A DNA stretch of 31,540 bases from a virus: the IMG/VR virus record IMGVR_UViG_3300048032_000129, positions 1 to 31,540 of that record; one strand, written 5' to 3'. Positions 1 to 6,484 of this stretch are shown here, piece by piece. The notes below the pieces were generated by a model. The model was not told the origin of the DNA. It made no database searches and saw only the letters and a program-made list of their open reading frames with translations. The translations under genes were made by a program, and so were the position numbers. How positions within the stretch are numbered: the stretch's first letter is position 1; every line of letters begins with the position of its first letter.

Positions 1-1
1 C

Positions 2-640
2 CGTGTGGAGACTCAAGCTGAAGCGGCTAAACGCAATCTTAAAACTGCGTATGAGTCTGGCGACCCTGACGCTATGGCCGAAGCTCAACAGCTTCTGGCT
101 AGGGCTGAAGCGGATCGCAATGCGCTTTCTCAGTATCAAAGAGATCTTGAGAAATACAAAGTTGATTACGCAAACTGGCTTGAGCAGCAAGAAGCTAATA
201 TGCAGGCAGAGCAAGAGCTTGCTCAGCAACAGCCTGTTTACCAACAAGAGCCTGCGTATCAAGAGCCATCAGCTAAGGCCCAAGACTGGGCTTCTGCAAA
301 TGAATGGTTCGGCACGGATACTGTCATGACCAATGTGGCTTTCGCTATACACAATGACTTAATACAGAGCGGTGTTGACTTAGAATCTGATGAATACTAC
401 GCTCAAATTGATTCTCGTATGAGGCAAGAACTGCCGCATAAATTTAACGAGCAAACTAACGCGGGAGACAACCAACAACCCGTCCAAACTGTTGTCTCTG
501 GATCGCGCACGACTGGAACTGGACGCAATCAAAACTCTCGTAGAGTTGAACTGACAACAAGCGAACAAGCATTAGCTAGGAAGCTTGGAGTACCGTTCAA
601 AGAATACGCAAAACAGAAAATGAGGCTACAACGATCATGA
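2..640 (+). CDS. Probable scaffolding protein, C-terminal part (partial at window start)
   Basis: The reading frame is open from base 2, so the true start lies upstream; the GTG at 5 is probably internal. The visible part has about 212 residues. The first 75 or so are Ala/Glu/Gln/Lys-rich and look like a coiled coil. A Gln/Pro/Tyr linker with short repeats (QQPVYQQEPAYQEPS) follows, then a basic tail (KQKMRLQRS). Acidic helical proteins with a basic C-terminus just upstream of a major capsid gene are typical of phage scaffolding proteins, where the basic end binds the capsid protein. That role is inferred from position and composition; no sequence-specific motif proves it. It overlaps the next gene by an ATGA junction. 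Confidence 0.6.
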   Translation, partial: RVETQAEAAKRNLKTAYESGDPDAMAEAQQLLARAEADRNALSQYQRDLEKYKVDYANWLEQQEANMQAEQELAQQQPVYQQEPAYQEPSAKAQDWASANEWFGTDTVMTNVAFAIHNDLIQSGVDLESDEYYAQIDSRMRQELPHKFNEQTNAGDNQQPVQTVVSGSRTTGTGRNQNSRRVELTTSEQALARKLGVPFKEYAKQKMRLQRS

Positions 641-1104
641 GTGACGAAATAAAGGGTTCTAATAGAACGCCAAGAAGCAGTGGAAGCCGAGAGGCTAAAG
701 CTGCCCGTAAACCATGGAAGCCGCCTCAAGCGTTGGAAACTCCTGAACCGCCTCCGGGGATGAAGTATCGATGGCTGCGAACCCATATTCGTGGGGAAGC
801 AGACAAGACCAATGTTCACATGAGATTTCGTGAGGGGTACGAACCTGTACGTCCTGAAGAAATCGCAGGCTATGACTTGCCCGTCATTGACGAAGGCAAC
901 CATACCGGCACTGTGGGTGTTGGCGGATTGATGCTTGCAAAAATCCCAGAAGAAACGGTTGAAGAAAGAAATGCTTATTTTGCTAAGCAAACGGATCAAC
1001 AGATGCATGCTGTTGATAACGATCTTATGAAAGATGAGCACCCTGCTATGCCAATCTCTAACGAGAGAAAGACGCAGGTATCATTTGGCCGAGGGAAGAA
1101 ATGA
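637..1104 (+). CDS. Head-associated hypothetical protein
   Basis: A 155-residue protein starting at the ATG of an ATGA overlap with the upstream gene, so it is probably translationally coupled. The N-terminal 45 residues are basic and Pro-rich (KPWKPPQALETPEPPPG) and look disordered. A compact middle part follows (KYRWLRTHIRGEADKTNV), then a charged C-terminal third ending in GRGKK. No enzymatic motif is visible. Its place between the scaffold and decoration/capsid genes suggests a head morphogenesis or minor virion role. I do not recognise a named family, and the function is unproven. Confidence 0.7.
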   Translation: MSDEIKGSNRTPRSSGSREAKAARKPWKPPQALETPEPPPGMKYRWLRTHIRGEADKTNVHMRFREGYEPVRPEEIAGYDLPVIDEGNHTGTVGVGGLMLAKIPEETVEERNAYFAKQTDQQMHAVDNDLMKDEHPAMPISNERKTQVSFGRGKK

Positions 1105-1140
1105 CCTCATTTTTGATTGTGTTTAACTAGGAGATCCCAA

Positions 1141-1725
1141 ATGGCGAACCAAGATGCCGCTTTTGGAATGCGTCCAGTGCGTATGGTGGGCGGTGCCCCC
1201 TATACTGGTGGACAAAGCCGATATCGGATCGCTGCTAACTATGGAACTGCTATCTTCCAAGGAGATATGGTTGCCCAGGTTACTGGTGGTACGGTAGAGG
1301 TTCACGCTGACGGAGGCACTGTGCCTATCGTTGGTGTATTTAACGGTTGTCAGTACACCGATCCTACTACTAAGGAACAGGTTTACAGCAACTTCTACCC
1401 TGCAAGTACTAATGCTTCAGACATCATTGCTTTTATCATTGATGATCCGAATGTTGTGTACGAAATCCAGGCTGATGACACGTTCCCGATTGCCGACTTG
1501 TTCGGTAACTTCGATATTGTGTACACCAGTGCTGGAAGCACTGTAACTGGCATTTCTGGCGCTGAGCTAGATGTGACCACGGGTGCAGCCACGGCAGGCT
1601 TGCCAATTAAAGCAATTGATATTTCTGGCGACCCAGAAAACTCAGATGTTGCTACGGCGAATACCAACGTTCTTGTTGTTATTCAGAATTCAATTTACGG
1701 CCAAAAAGGCGCCGGTTTAGCATAG
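1141..1725 (+). CDS. Putative capsid decoration/structural protein
   Basis: A 194-residue protein. I chose ATG 1141 over an in-frame TTG at 1117 because AGGAG at 1129-1133 lies seven bases before it, and the protein then begins MANQDAAFGMRPVRM, a typical N-terminus in this family. It is rich in Gly, Thr, Val and Ala with few charges, consistent with a beta-rich surface protein. It directly precedes the major capsid gene, the usual place for a head decoration or stabilising protein. The decoration role is inferred from context; an alternative is a minor capsid protein. Confidence 0.75.
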   Translation: MANQDAAFGMRPVRMVGGAPYTGGQSRYRIAANYGTAIFQGDMVAQVTGGTVEVHADGGTVPIVGVFNGCQYTDPTTKEQVYSNFYPASTNASDIIAFIIDDPNVVYEIQADDTFPIADLFGNFDIVYTSAGSTVTGISGAELDVTTGAATAGLPIKAIDISGDPENSDVATANTNVLVVIQNSIYGQKGAGLA

Positions 1726-1736
1726 GAGGCTAACTA

Positions 1737-2645
1737 ATGGCTATTTCAAGAGCACAATTAGCCAAAGAGCTAGAGCCTGGTCTCAACGCTTTATTTGGCA
1801 TGGAATACGCTCGTTATGAAAACGAGCACGCCGAGATCTTTGAAACTGAATCTTCAGACCGAGCGTTTGAAGAAGAAGTGCTGATCGTAGGCTTTGGTAA
1901 CGCTCGTGATAAGTCTGAAGGACAAAGTGTCGGTTACGATTCTGCGTCTGAAGGTTTCACTTCTCGTTACACTCACGAAACCGTTGCGCTTGCTTTCGCG
2001 TTGACCGAGGAAGCAGTGGAAGACAACTTGTATGACCGCCTTGGTGCGCGTTATACGAAGGCTCTTGCGCGCAGCATGGCACACTCAAAGCAAGTTAAAG
2101 CTGCTAACGTTTTGAACAATGCGTTCAACTCTAGCTTTGCTGGCGGCGACGGTGTCGAGTTGATTGACGATGCACACCCCCTCGCTGGCGGTGGTACGTT
2201 CTCAAACCGACCAAGTGCTTACTCAGATCTGAACGAAACCTCACTCGAAGATGCTTTAATCAGCATTTCTACGTTTGTAGATGATCGTAATATGATCTTG
2301 GCTCTGCAGGGCGTTAAGTTGATTGTTCCACCACAGCTTCAGTTTGTGGCGGATCGTCTTCTAGACACCCCCGGACGAGTAGGTACGGCTGACAACGACA
2401 TCAATGCAATCAGGAATATGGGCATGCTGCCGCAAGGTTATGCAGTGAACCACTTCTTGACTGACACTGATGCTTGGTTTGTTAAGACCGACTGCCCAGA
2501 TGGGTTCAAGCACTTCGAGCGAAGCCCGATTTCAACTTCTATGGAAGGTGATTTCGACACAGGCAACGTGCGTTACAAGGCCCGTGAGCGTTACAGCTTC
2601 GGCTTCAGTAACCCACGCGCCGTGTTTGGTTCTCAAGGCGCTTAA
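1737..2645 (+). CDS. Major capsid protein (HK97-fold, Mu gpT-like)
   Basis: A 302-residue protein preceded by AGGAGG (1724-1729). Residues about 60-110 hold the pattern GYDSASEGFTSRYTHETVAL, then FALTEEAVEDNLYDRLG and a helical KALARSMAHSKQVKAANVLN. This resembles the P-domain and spine region of Mu gpT-type major head subunits. The C-terminal part (LLPQGYAVNHF-type core, then VRYKARERYSFGFSNPRAVFG) also fits this family. The length matches HK97-fold capsid proteins without a large N-terminal delta domain, consistent with a separate scaffold gene upstream. The gene is followed at once by a palindrome and a terminator, so it ends a transcription unit, as often seen for highly expressed capsid genes. 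Confidence 0.88.
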   Translation: MAISRAQLAKELEPGLNALFGMEYARYENEHAEIFETESSDRAFEEEVLIVGFGNARDKSEGQSVGYDSASEGFTSRYTHETVALAFALTEEAVEDNLYDRLGARYTKALARSMAHSKQVKAANVLNNAFNSSFAGGDGVELIDDAHPLAGGGTFSNRPSAYSDLNETSLEDALISISTFVDDRNMILALQGVKLIVPPQLQFVADRLLDTPGRVGTADNDINAIRNMGMLPQGYAVNHFLTDTDAWFVKTDCPDGFKHFERSPISTSMEGDFDTGNVRYKARERYSFGFSNPRAVFGSQGA

Positions 2646-2663
2646 TTGTTCCACATGGAACAA
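2646..2663. promoter_or_regulatory. Perfect 18-bp palindrome, parS-like
   Basis: Directly after the capsid stop codon the sequence reads TTGTTCCACATGGAACAA. It has 8-bp arms around a central CA and is self-complementary apart from that centre. The loop is too short for a stable RNA hairpin, so a dimeric DNA-binding protein is more likely. The core TGTTCCACATGGAACA is close to the bacterial parS consensus TGTTTCACGTGAAACA. The binding role is inference only. Confidence 0.5.
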
Positions 2664-2669
2664 TGAGAT

Positions 2670-2699
2670 AAGGGGCACTTGTTGCCCCTTTTCTTTTTG
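2670..2699 (+). terminator. Rho-independent terminator after the major capsid gene
   Basis: AAGGGGCA (2670-2677) pairs perfectly with TGCCCCTT (2683-2690) around a 5-base loop, followed by a T-rich run interrupted once by C (to 2698). A strong GC stem with a U tract directly after the capsid gene is a classic intrinsic terminator. Confidence 0.88.
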
Positions 2700-2710
2700 T
2701 GCTGTATAAA
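2682..2710 (+). promoter_or_regulatory. Possible sigma70-type promoter
   Basis: TTGCCC (2682-2687) and TATAAA (2705-2710) are separated by 17 bases and lie about 60 bases before the next gene. The -35 box is only a 4/6 match and overlaps the terminator's right arm, so this is tentative. It would restart transcription just after the capsid terminator. Confidence 0.35.
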
Positions 2711-2724
2711 ACAACTATCCCTGA

Positions 2725-2743
2725 CAGATGCATACCGCATCTG
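2725..2743 (+). repeat. Small hairpin in the 5' leader of the next gene
   Basis: CAGATGC (2725-2731) and GCATCTG (2737-2743) form a perfect 7-bp stem with a 5-base loop. It lies between the possible promoter and the AGGAG before the ATG at 2769. It has no T tract, so it is more likely a leader or stability structure than a terminator. Confidence 0.45.
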
Positions 2744-2768
2744 ACACTAGCCACGACAGGAGATACTC

Positions 2769-3278
2769 ATGGCGAATACGACTTTTTCGGGTGCGGTGCG
2801 ATCTGAAAGCACCTTCAAAGCTATCAGCAAAAATGCCACTACTGGCGCAATTACTGAAATCACTACCTATGGCGGCGCTCCAGTTAGCCTAGCAGACGGC
2901 AACGTAACGCTTACCAACGCCACTCACAGTGGACGAGTTCTGCTTGTTCCAGATGGCGGACAAGACAACACTTACACCCTGCCTGCACCAGTTGCTGGTT
3001 CTGTGTTTAAGTTTGTTTACGCGGGCGGCGCGGCTGATGCAACGGATGCTTTGATCGTTACCCCTGGCAACACCAACTTTTACATTGGTGGTGTTACGTT
3101 CCTTGATACTGATGGCAATGCAATTAGCAGCGTGTTCTCAGACGGTAACTCAAACAGCAGCATTCAGTTGAATGTGCCTGCTGGCTTTGAGGTAACCATT
3201 GTTGGCTTGAACACGACCAACTATCAGATCTTTGGAAATGTAACGAGTACTACTGCGCCTGCGTTTGCTGATCAGTAA
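2769..3278 (+). CDS. Virion structural protein (hypothetical)
   Basis: A 169-residue protein with a strong ribosome site (AGGAG at 2758-2762) before ATG 2769. It is Thr/Ala/Gly/Asn-rich and almost free of Lys. Alternating hydrophobic stretches (SGRVLLVPDGGQDNTYTLP, GSVFKFVYAGG, GFEVTIVGLNTTNYQIFG) suggest an all-beta fold, as in phage decoration or fibre-like proteins. It sits alone between the post-capsid terminator and a hairpin at 3298-3317, so it may be made at its own level. No catalytic motif is seen. A head decoration or head-fibre role is possible but unproven. Confidence 0.7.
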   Translation: MANTTFSGAVRSESTFKAISKNATTGAITEITTYGGAPVSLADGNVTLTNATHSGRVLLVPDGGQDNTYTLPAPVAGSVFKFVYAGGAADATDALIVTPGNTNFYIGGVTFLDTDGNAISSVFSDGNSNSSIQLNVPAGFEVTIVGLNTTNYQIFGNVTSTTAPAFADQ

Positions 3279-3297
3279 TATATTGATTAACTTCAAT

Positions 3298-3317
3298 GAG
3301 AGGGCATAAGCCCTCTC
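3298..3317 (+). terminator. Intergenic hairpin, weak terminator or processing site
   Basis: GAGAGGGC (3298-3305) and GCCCTCTC (3310-3317) form a perfect 8-bp stem with an ATAA loop. The following bases (TATTTAGGAG) lack a real U tract and run into the next ribosome site. It may be an attenuator or an mRNA-stabilising structure rather than a full terminator. Confidence 0.55.
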
Positions 3318-3333
3318 TATTTAGGAGAAAAGC

Positions 3334-3735
3334 ATGGCTGATACAGTAACATCTCAAACCATCCAGGATGGCGAGAGAAAGGCCGTACTGAAGTTTACAA
3401 ACATAAGTGATGGAAGTGGCGAGTCAGCAGTTACCAAGATTGACGTAAGTGCTCTTGCGGCTAACAGTGCTGGGGCAGCTTGCACTGAGGTTGCGATTGC
3501 AAAAATCTGGTGGCAGTGCGTCGGCATGGGCGTTGAGCTTTTGAACGATGCAACCACAGATACGCTGATCATCGGCTTGTCGCCTGATTCAAATGGATTC
3601 CATGATTATTCACCGTTTTCTGGGATACCAAATGATGCTGGATCTGGAAAGACGGGTGATGTGAAGTTCACCACAATCGGTGCAAGCAACACAGACACTT
3701 ACACCGTAATCGTTGAAGTATTGAAGACGTACTAA
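3334..3735 (+). CDS. Virion structural protein (hypothetical)
   Basis: A 133-residue protein with TTAGGAGAAAAGC before ATG 3334. It is rich in Thr, Ser, Ala, Gly and Asp, with beta-type stretches (ERKAVLKFTNISDGSG, DTYTVIVEVLKTY) and a central WWQCVGMGVELL. No enzyme motif is present. It ends at TAA 3733-3735, and the next ATG begins on the final A of that stop (TAATG), indicating coupled translation. Its position before the connector genes supports a particle component; the exact role is unknown. Confidence 0.7.
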   Translation: MADTVTSQTIQDGERKAVLKFTNISDGSGESAVTKIDVSALAANSAGAACTEVAIAKIWWQCVGMGVELLNDATTDTLIIGLSPDSNGFHDYSPFSGIPNDAGSGKTGDVKFTTIGASNTDTYTVIVEVLKTY

Positions 3736-4412
3736 TGGCAACCTCAGGAAGCTCTGATTTCGAGCCAGATGTTGCGGAGTACGTTGAGGAAGCATTTGAA
3801 CGATGCGGCCTTGAGTACCGCACTGGCTACGATGGGGTGACCGCAAGACGGTCACTCAATCTTTTGTTTGCTGATTGGGCAAACAGAGGGTTAAACCAGT
3901 GGACTGTTACCAATAGTACCACCACCTTATCTCAGGGTGATGAGTTTATTGATTTAACGGCTACTACCATCGATGTGCTTGATGTTGTTGTTAGGCGAAC
4001 TGACGGCAGCAACACGACAGATATAGCCATGGAGCAGATCGGGCGGTCTGAGTACTGGAATCTTCCCGATAAATCTACTCAATCTAGGCCGACTCAGTTC
4101 TTTCTAGACAAACAAATAACGCCAAGGCTGTATATTTGGCCTGCATCTGAAAATTCTACGGACCAGTTGATCATTAACCGCCTGGTTCGTATTGAAGACG
4201 CAGACGCTGGTGTCAACACAGTAGATGTCCCTTTTAGGTTTTACCCATGTCTGGCAGCAGGGCTGTCTTACTACATAGCTTTGAAGAAGGCGCCTGATCG
4301 GGTTCAGATGCTTAAAGCCTTGTATGACGAGGAGTTTGCTCGAGCCGCTGATCAAGATCAAAGCAGAGCGTCATTGATGGTAGCGCCTAGCATGAGGTCT
4401 AGGATAGCGTAA
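3735..4412 (+). CDS. Head-tail connector / DNA stabilisation protein (P22 gp4-like, tentative)
   Basis: A 225-residue protein starting in a TAATG overlap. The N-terminal segment has an alpha-helical pattern (VAEYVEEAFERCGLEYRTG, ARRSLNLLFADWANRGLN) like the start of P22 gp4-type tail accessory factors, which attach to the portal ring and close the filled head. The middle is beta-rich (DEFIDLTATTIDVLDVVVRR, PRLYIWPASENS). The C-terminal helix (LKALYDEEFARAADQD) ends in a short Arg-containing tail. Two genes downstream lies an adaptor-like protein, as expected for a connector cluster. The assignment rests on pattern and position, not on a diagnostic motif. Confidence 0.68.
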   Translation: MATSGSSDFEPDVAEYVEEAFERCGLEYRTGYDGVTARRSLNLLFADWANRGLNQWTVTNSTTTLSQGDEFIDLTATTIDVLDVVVRRTDGSNTTDIAMEQIGRSEYWNLPDKSTQSRPTQFFLDKQITPRLYIWPASENSTDQLIINRLVRIEDADAGVNTVDVPFRFYPCLAAGLSYYIALKKAPDRVQMLKALYDEEFARAADQDQSRASLMVAPSMRSRIA

Positions 4413-4753
4413 TGGCCTTTGCTTCTGGCAAGTATGCGATTGCCATCTGCGACAGATGTGGCTTTCAGTATAAATACACAGAACTTAAAGAAGAGTGGAC
4501 TGGGTTCCGCGTTTGTAATGAATGCTTTGAACCAAAACACCCTCAACTAGAGCCGCCTAGGCACGTTTCTGATCCAGAGGGCTTGAGGTTTGCTAGGCCG
4601 AATCGGTCGGCAAGCACTGTAGCTGGTGAAGGCGTTGTTAGGACCATTGATGCTAACCAGATGATGTCTATCACTGGCGACCCTATTGGCTCGGCCTTTA
4701 GCATTGATGGCGCAACTGGCTCTATTGGAACAGTAACGGTGGTAACAACATGA
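4412..4753 (+). CDS. Zinc-ribbon structural protein with a glycine-rich C-terminal repeat
   Basis: A 113-residue protein overlapping the upstream stop by one base (TAATG). Cys13-x2-Cys16 and Cys35-x2-Cys38 form a four-Cys zinc ribbon (CDRC and CNEC knuckles 18 residues apart), followed by HPQLEPP. The C-terminus (GATGSIGTVTVV) resembles the repeat unit of the protein at 6123-6425. Zinc-ribbon proteins of this kind sit between connector genes in several podovirus-like phages. A structural or assembly role is likely, but DNA binding cannot be excluded. It overlaps the next gene by four bases (ATGA). Confidence 0.75.
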   Translation: MAFASGKYAIAICDRCGFQYKYTELKEEWTGFRVCNECFEPKHPQLEPPRHVSDPEGLRFARPNRSASTVAGEGVVRTIDANQMMSITGDPIGSAFSIDGATGSIGTVTVVTT

Positions 4754-5385
4754 GTTTTACATTAGCGAGCTTAAAATCTACGGTTCAGGACTACTGTGAG
4801 ACTGCAGAAACGACTTTTGTTGCCGAGCTAGATACGTTTATCCAGGAGGCAGAAGAGCGCATATTGAAGAATGTGGAGCTTCCTGTGTTCAGAAAAAACG
4901 TTACAGGCAACGGCACTTCAAGTTCTCCATACCTAGGCACGCCAACAGACTTCTTGGCTACATACAGTTTGGCGCTGATCATCGACAGTGTTTACACCTA
5001 TCCATTGCTCAAACATGTATCGTTTATTAGAGACTACACGCCAAATCCATCAACGACTGGGACAACAAAGTATTATGCTTTGTTTGATGACAGCACGTTC
5101 ATTTTGGCGCCTACGCCTGCAGCTAATTACGACTATGAACTGCACTACAAATATCGTCCTGCATCTCTGACAACAACGTCAGGATCAAGCACAACCTGGC
5201 TTTCAGATAATGCGCCAGATGCCATGTTGTATGGCACGCTAGTTGAAGCGGCTACTTTTTTGAAAATACCTGAAGAAGCTGCTCAGTATGAGCAACGTTT
5301 CTTGTCTGCTGTATCCGCGCTAAAGAAGCTTGGAGAAGGCTATGGAGCAAGAGATGAATTCAGATACGATATTGCTAGGGGGTAA
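4750..5385 (+). CDS. Head-tail adaptor protein (SU10 adaptor-like)
   Basis: A 211-residue protein starting in an ATGA overlap. The order of motifs matches the phage adaptor family: an N-terminal helical part (FTLASLKSTVQDYCETAE, TFIQEAEERILKNVELPVFRK), a beta core (YLGTPTDFLATYSLAL, KYYALFDDSTFILAPTP, YDYELHYKYRPASLT), then WLSDNAPDAMLYGTLVEAA and a C-terminal helix with LKKLGEGYGARDEFR. Family members form a ring beneath the portal and link it to the short tail. This is one of the clearest indications that the particle is podovirus-like. Confidence 0.8.
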   Translation: MSFTLASLKSTVQDYCETAETTFVAELDTFIQEAEERILKNVELPVFRKNVTGNGTSSSPYLGTPTDFLATYSLALIIDSVYTYPLLKHVSFIRDYTPNPSTTGTTKYYALFDDSTFILAPTPAANYDYELHYKYRPASLTTTSGSSTTWLSDNAPDAMLYGTLVEAATFLKIPEEAAQYEQRFLSAVSALKKLGEGYGARDEFRYDIARG

Positions 5386-5387
5386 CA

Positions 5388-5681
5388 TTGGCTTTGTTTG
5401 AAGCATCTACTCTTGGGGTTGGCAACGTTGTTGTGGCAACAACTCAAAATAAAGGGCATGACCCAGAGTTTTGGGCAAAGACGGCATCAGATAGAATTGT
5501 GAGTGTCGGTGGAAACTGTCATCCTTTGATTGCTCAACAAGCTGAAGCTTTTAAGCAGTCTGTGGAAACAACGGTAAGTTTTTACATTAAAGAAGCGATC
5601 AAGAGCGATAGAACAACATTGATCGCAGAACTAGAAAGACAAGGTCATGGCGACATGGCGAACATAATCAGGAGTCTGTAA
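5388..5681 (+). CDS. Conserved hypothetical protein with a TTG start
   Basis: A 97-residue protein beginning at TTG 5388, two bases after the upstream stop. AGGGGG at 5377-5382 serves as its ribosome site, and no in-frame ATG gives a full-length product. The sequence MALFEASTLGVGNVVV leads into HDPEFWAKTASDRIVSVGGNCHP and a helical half (QQAEAFKQSVETTVSFYIKE). It ends in IRSL at TAATG, overlapping the next gene by one base. It may be a small assembly factor in the tail region. No family was recognised. Confidence 0.72.
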   Translation: MALFEASTLGVGNVVVATTQNKGHDPEFWAKTASDRIVSVGGNCHPLIAQQAEAFKQSVETTVSFYIKEAIKSDRTTLIAELERQGHGDMANIIRSL

Positions 5682-6112
5682 TGGCGATAACAACTGCAAT
5701 GTGTACTAGCTTCAAGAAAGAGCTTATGGAGGCAGTGCATAACTTCAAGAACTCAGGTGGCAACACATTCAACCTTGCGCTGTACACAAGTTCCGCAAGT
5801 CTAGGGGCAGCAACCACTGCCTATACAACGTCAAACGAAACCTCTGGTACGGGTTACACTGCTAAAGGCGCCGCGCTAACTCGCGTTGATCCTACTACTT
5901 CAGGCACTACAGCGTTCACAGACTTTGCTAATCTTACGTTTAGCTCAAGCAGTATTACTGCACGAGGCGCGTTGATTTTTAATGATTCTGCATCTGGCGA
6001 CCCTGCTGTATGTGCGTTAGATTTTGGCGCTGATAAAACGTCAAATTCAGGGGATTTTACTATTCAATTTCCCGCAGCAGATGCCTCAAATGCGATTATT
6101 CGCATCGCATAG
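5681..6112 (+). CDS. Structural protein (hypothetical)
   Basis: A 143-residue protein coupled to the gene before it by TAATG. A short N-terminal helix (CTSFKKELMEAVHNFKN) is followed by a Thr/Ser/Ala-rich beta-type sequence (NTFNLALYTSSASLG, ARGALIFNDSASGDP, GDFTIQFPAADASNAIIRIA). The low charge and small side chains are typical of virion surface proteins. It lies between adaptor and fibre genes. No enzyme motif is present, and the role within the particle is unknown. Confidence 0.72.
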   Translation: MAITTAMCTSFKKELMEAVHNFKNSGGNTFNLALYTSSASLGAATTAYTTSNETSGTGYTAKGAALTRVDPTTSGTTAFTDFANLTFSSSSITARGALIFNDSASGDPAVCALDFGADKTSNSGDFTIQFPAADASNAIIRIA

Positions 6113-6122
6113 CGAGTAATCT

Positions 6123-6425
6123 GTGTCAGACTTATTTGGATGGGGCAGAGGTACTTGGGGCGCAGGAACTTGGGGCGAAGTCACCCCAGTTGAAGTTACG
6201 GGTGTCGCAGGTACTGGCGCTGTTGGAACAGTTACTGTTGGGCTGGGTCAAACGATTGTCCCAACTGGTGTTGCAGGCACTGCGTCAGTTGGTAGTGTAA
6301 CCGTTGCATTACCCGACGTAGCTGTCGTAGTCGGAGTTTCGGCGACAGGGGAAATAGGATCTTCTGTTAATGTTTGGGGCTTGGTAGACACCTCCCAGAC
6401 CCCAAATTGGGAAGAAGTAGCCTGA
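6123..6425 (+). CDS. Small Gly/Trp-motif repeat protein, probable tail component
   Basis: A 100-residue protein that I start at GTG 6123; the frame gives MSDLFGWGRGTWGAGTWG. It opens with a Trp-Gly motif (WGRGTWGAGTWG, residues 7-18). Two to three imperfect copies of a roughly 30-residue unit follow, with cores GAVGTVTV, ASVGSVTV and GEIGSSVNVWG. Similar elements occur in the proteins at 4412-4753 (repeat core) and 12109-14004 (Trp-Gly motif). The ribosome site is weak. The final TGA overlaps the ATG of a tiny downstream gene. Probably a small tail or fibre-attachment protein. Confidence 0.62.
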   Translation: MSDLFGWGRGTWGAGTWGEVTPVEVTGVAGTGAVGTVTVGLGQTIVPTGVAGTASVGSVTVALPDVAVVVGVSATGEIGSSVNVWGLVDTSQTPNWEEVA

Positions 6426-6484
6426 TGTTTAAGCAAGTTATTAAGGGTTCAGAAAAGCCCAAGACTAAAAGTCGGAGAAGATAG
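6425..6484 (+). CDS. Tiny basic peptide (19 aa)
   Basis: ATG 6425 overlaps the upstream stop as TGATG, and the frame runs to TAG 6482-6484, directly abutting the fibre gene's ATG at 6485. The product MFKQVIKGSEKPKTKSRRR has eight Lys/Arg among 19 residues. Its perfect fit between two genes suggests it is translated, at least to carry ribosomes across. It also contains the GGAGA ribosome site for the fibre gene. A separate function is unproven, and it could be only a coupling leader. Confidence 0.45.
   Translation: MFKQVIKGSEKPKTKSRRR

Noticed and set aside
1117-1140. TTG start that would lengthen the decoration-like protein
   Set aside because: AGGAG sits just before ATG 1141, and the added residues (MCLTRRSQ) are unlike the family start.
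3298-3317. A second full-strength intrinsic terminator
   Set aside because: The stem is perfect but the U tract is missing, so it is recorded only as a weak terminator or processing hairpin.
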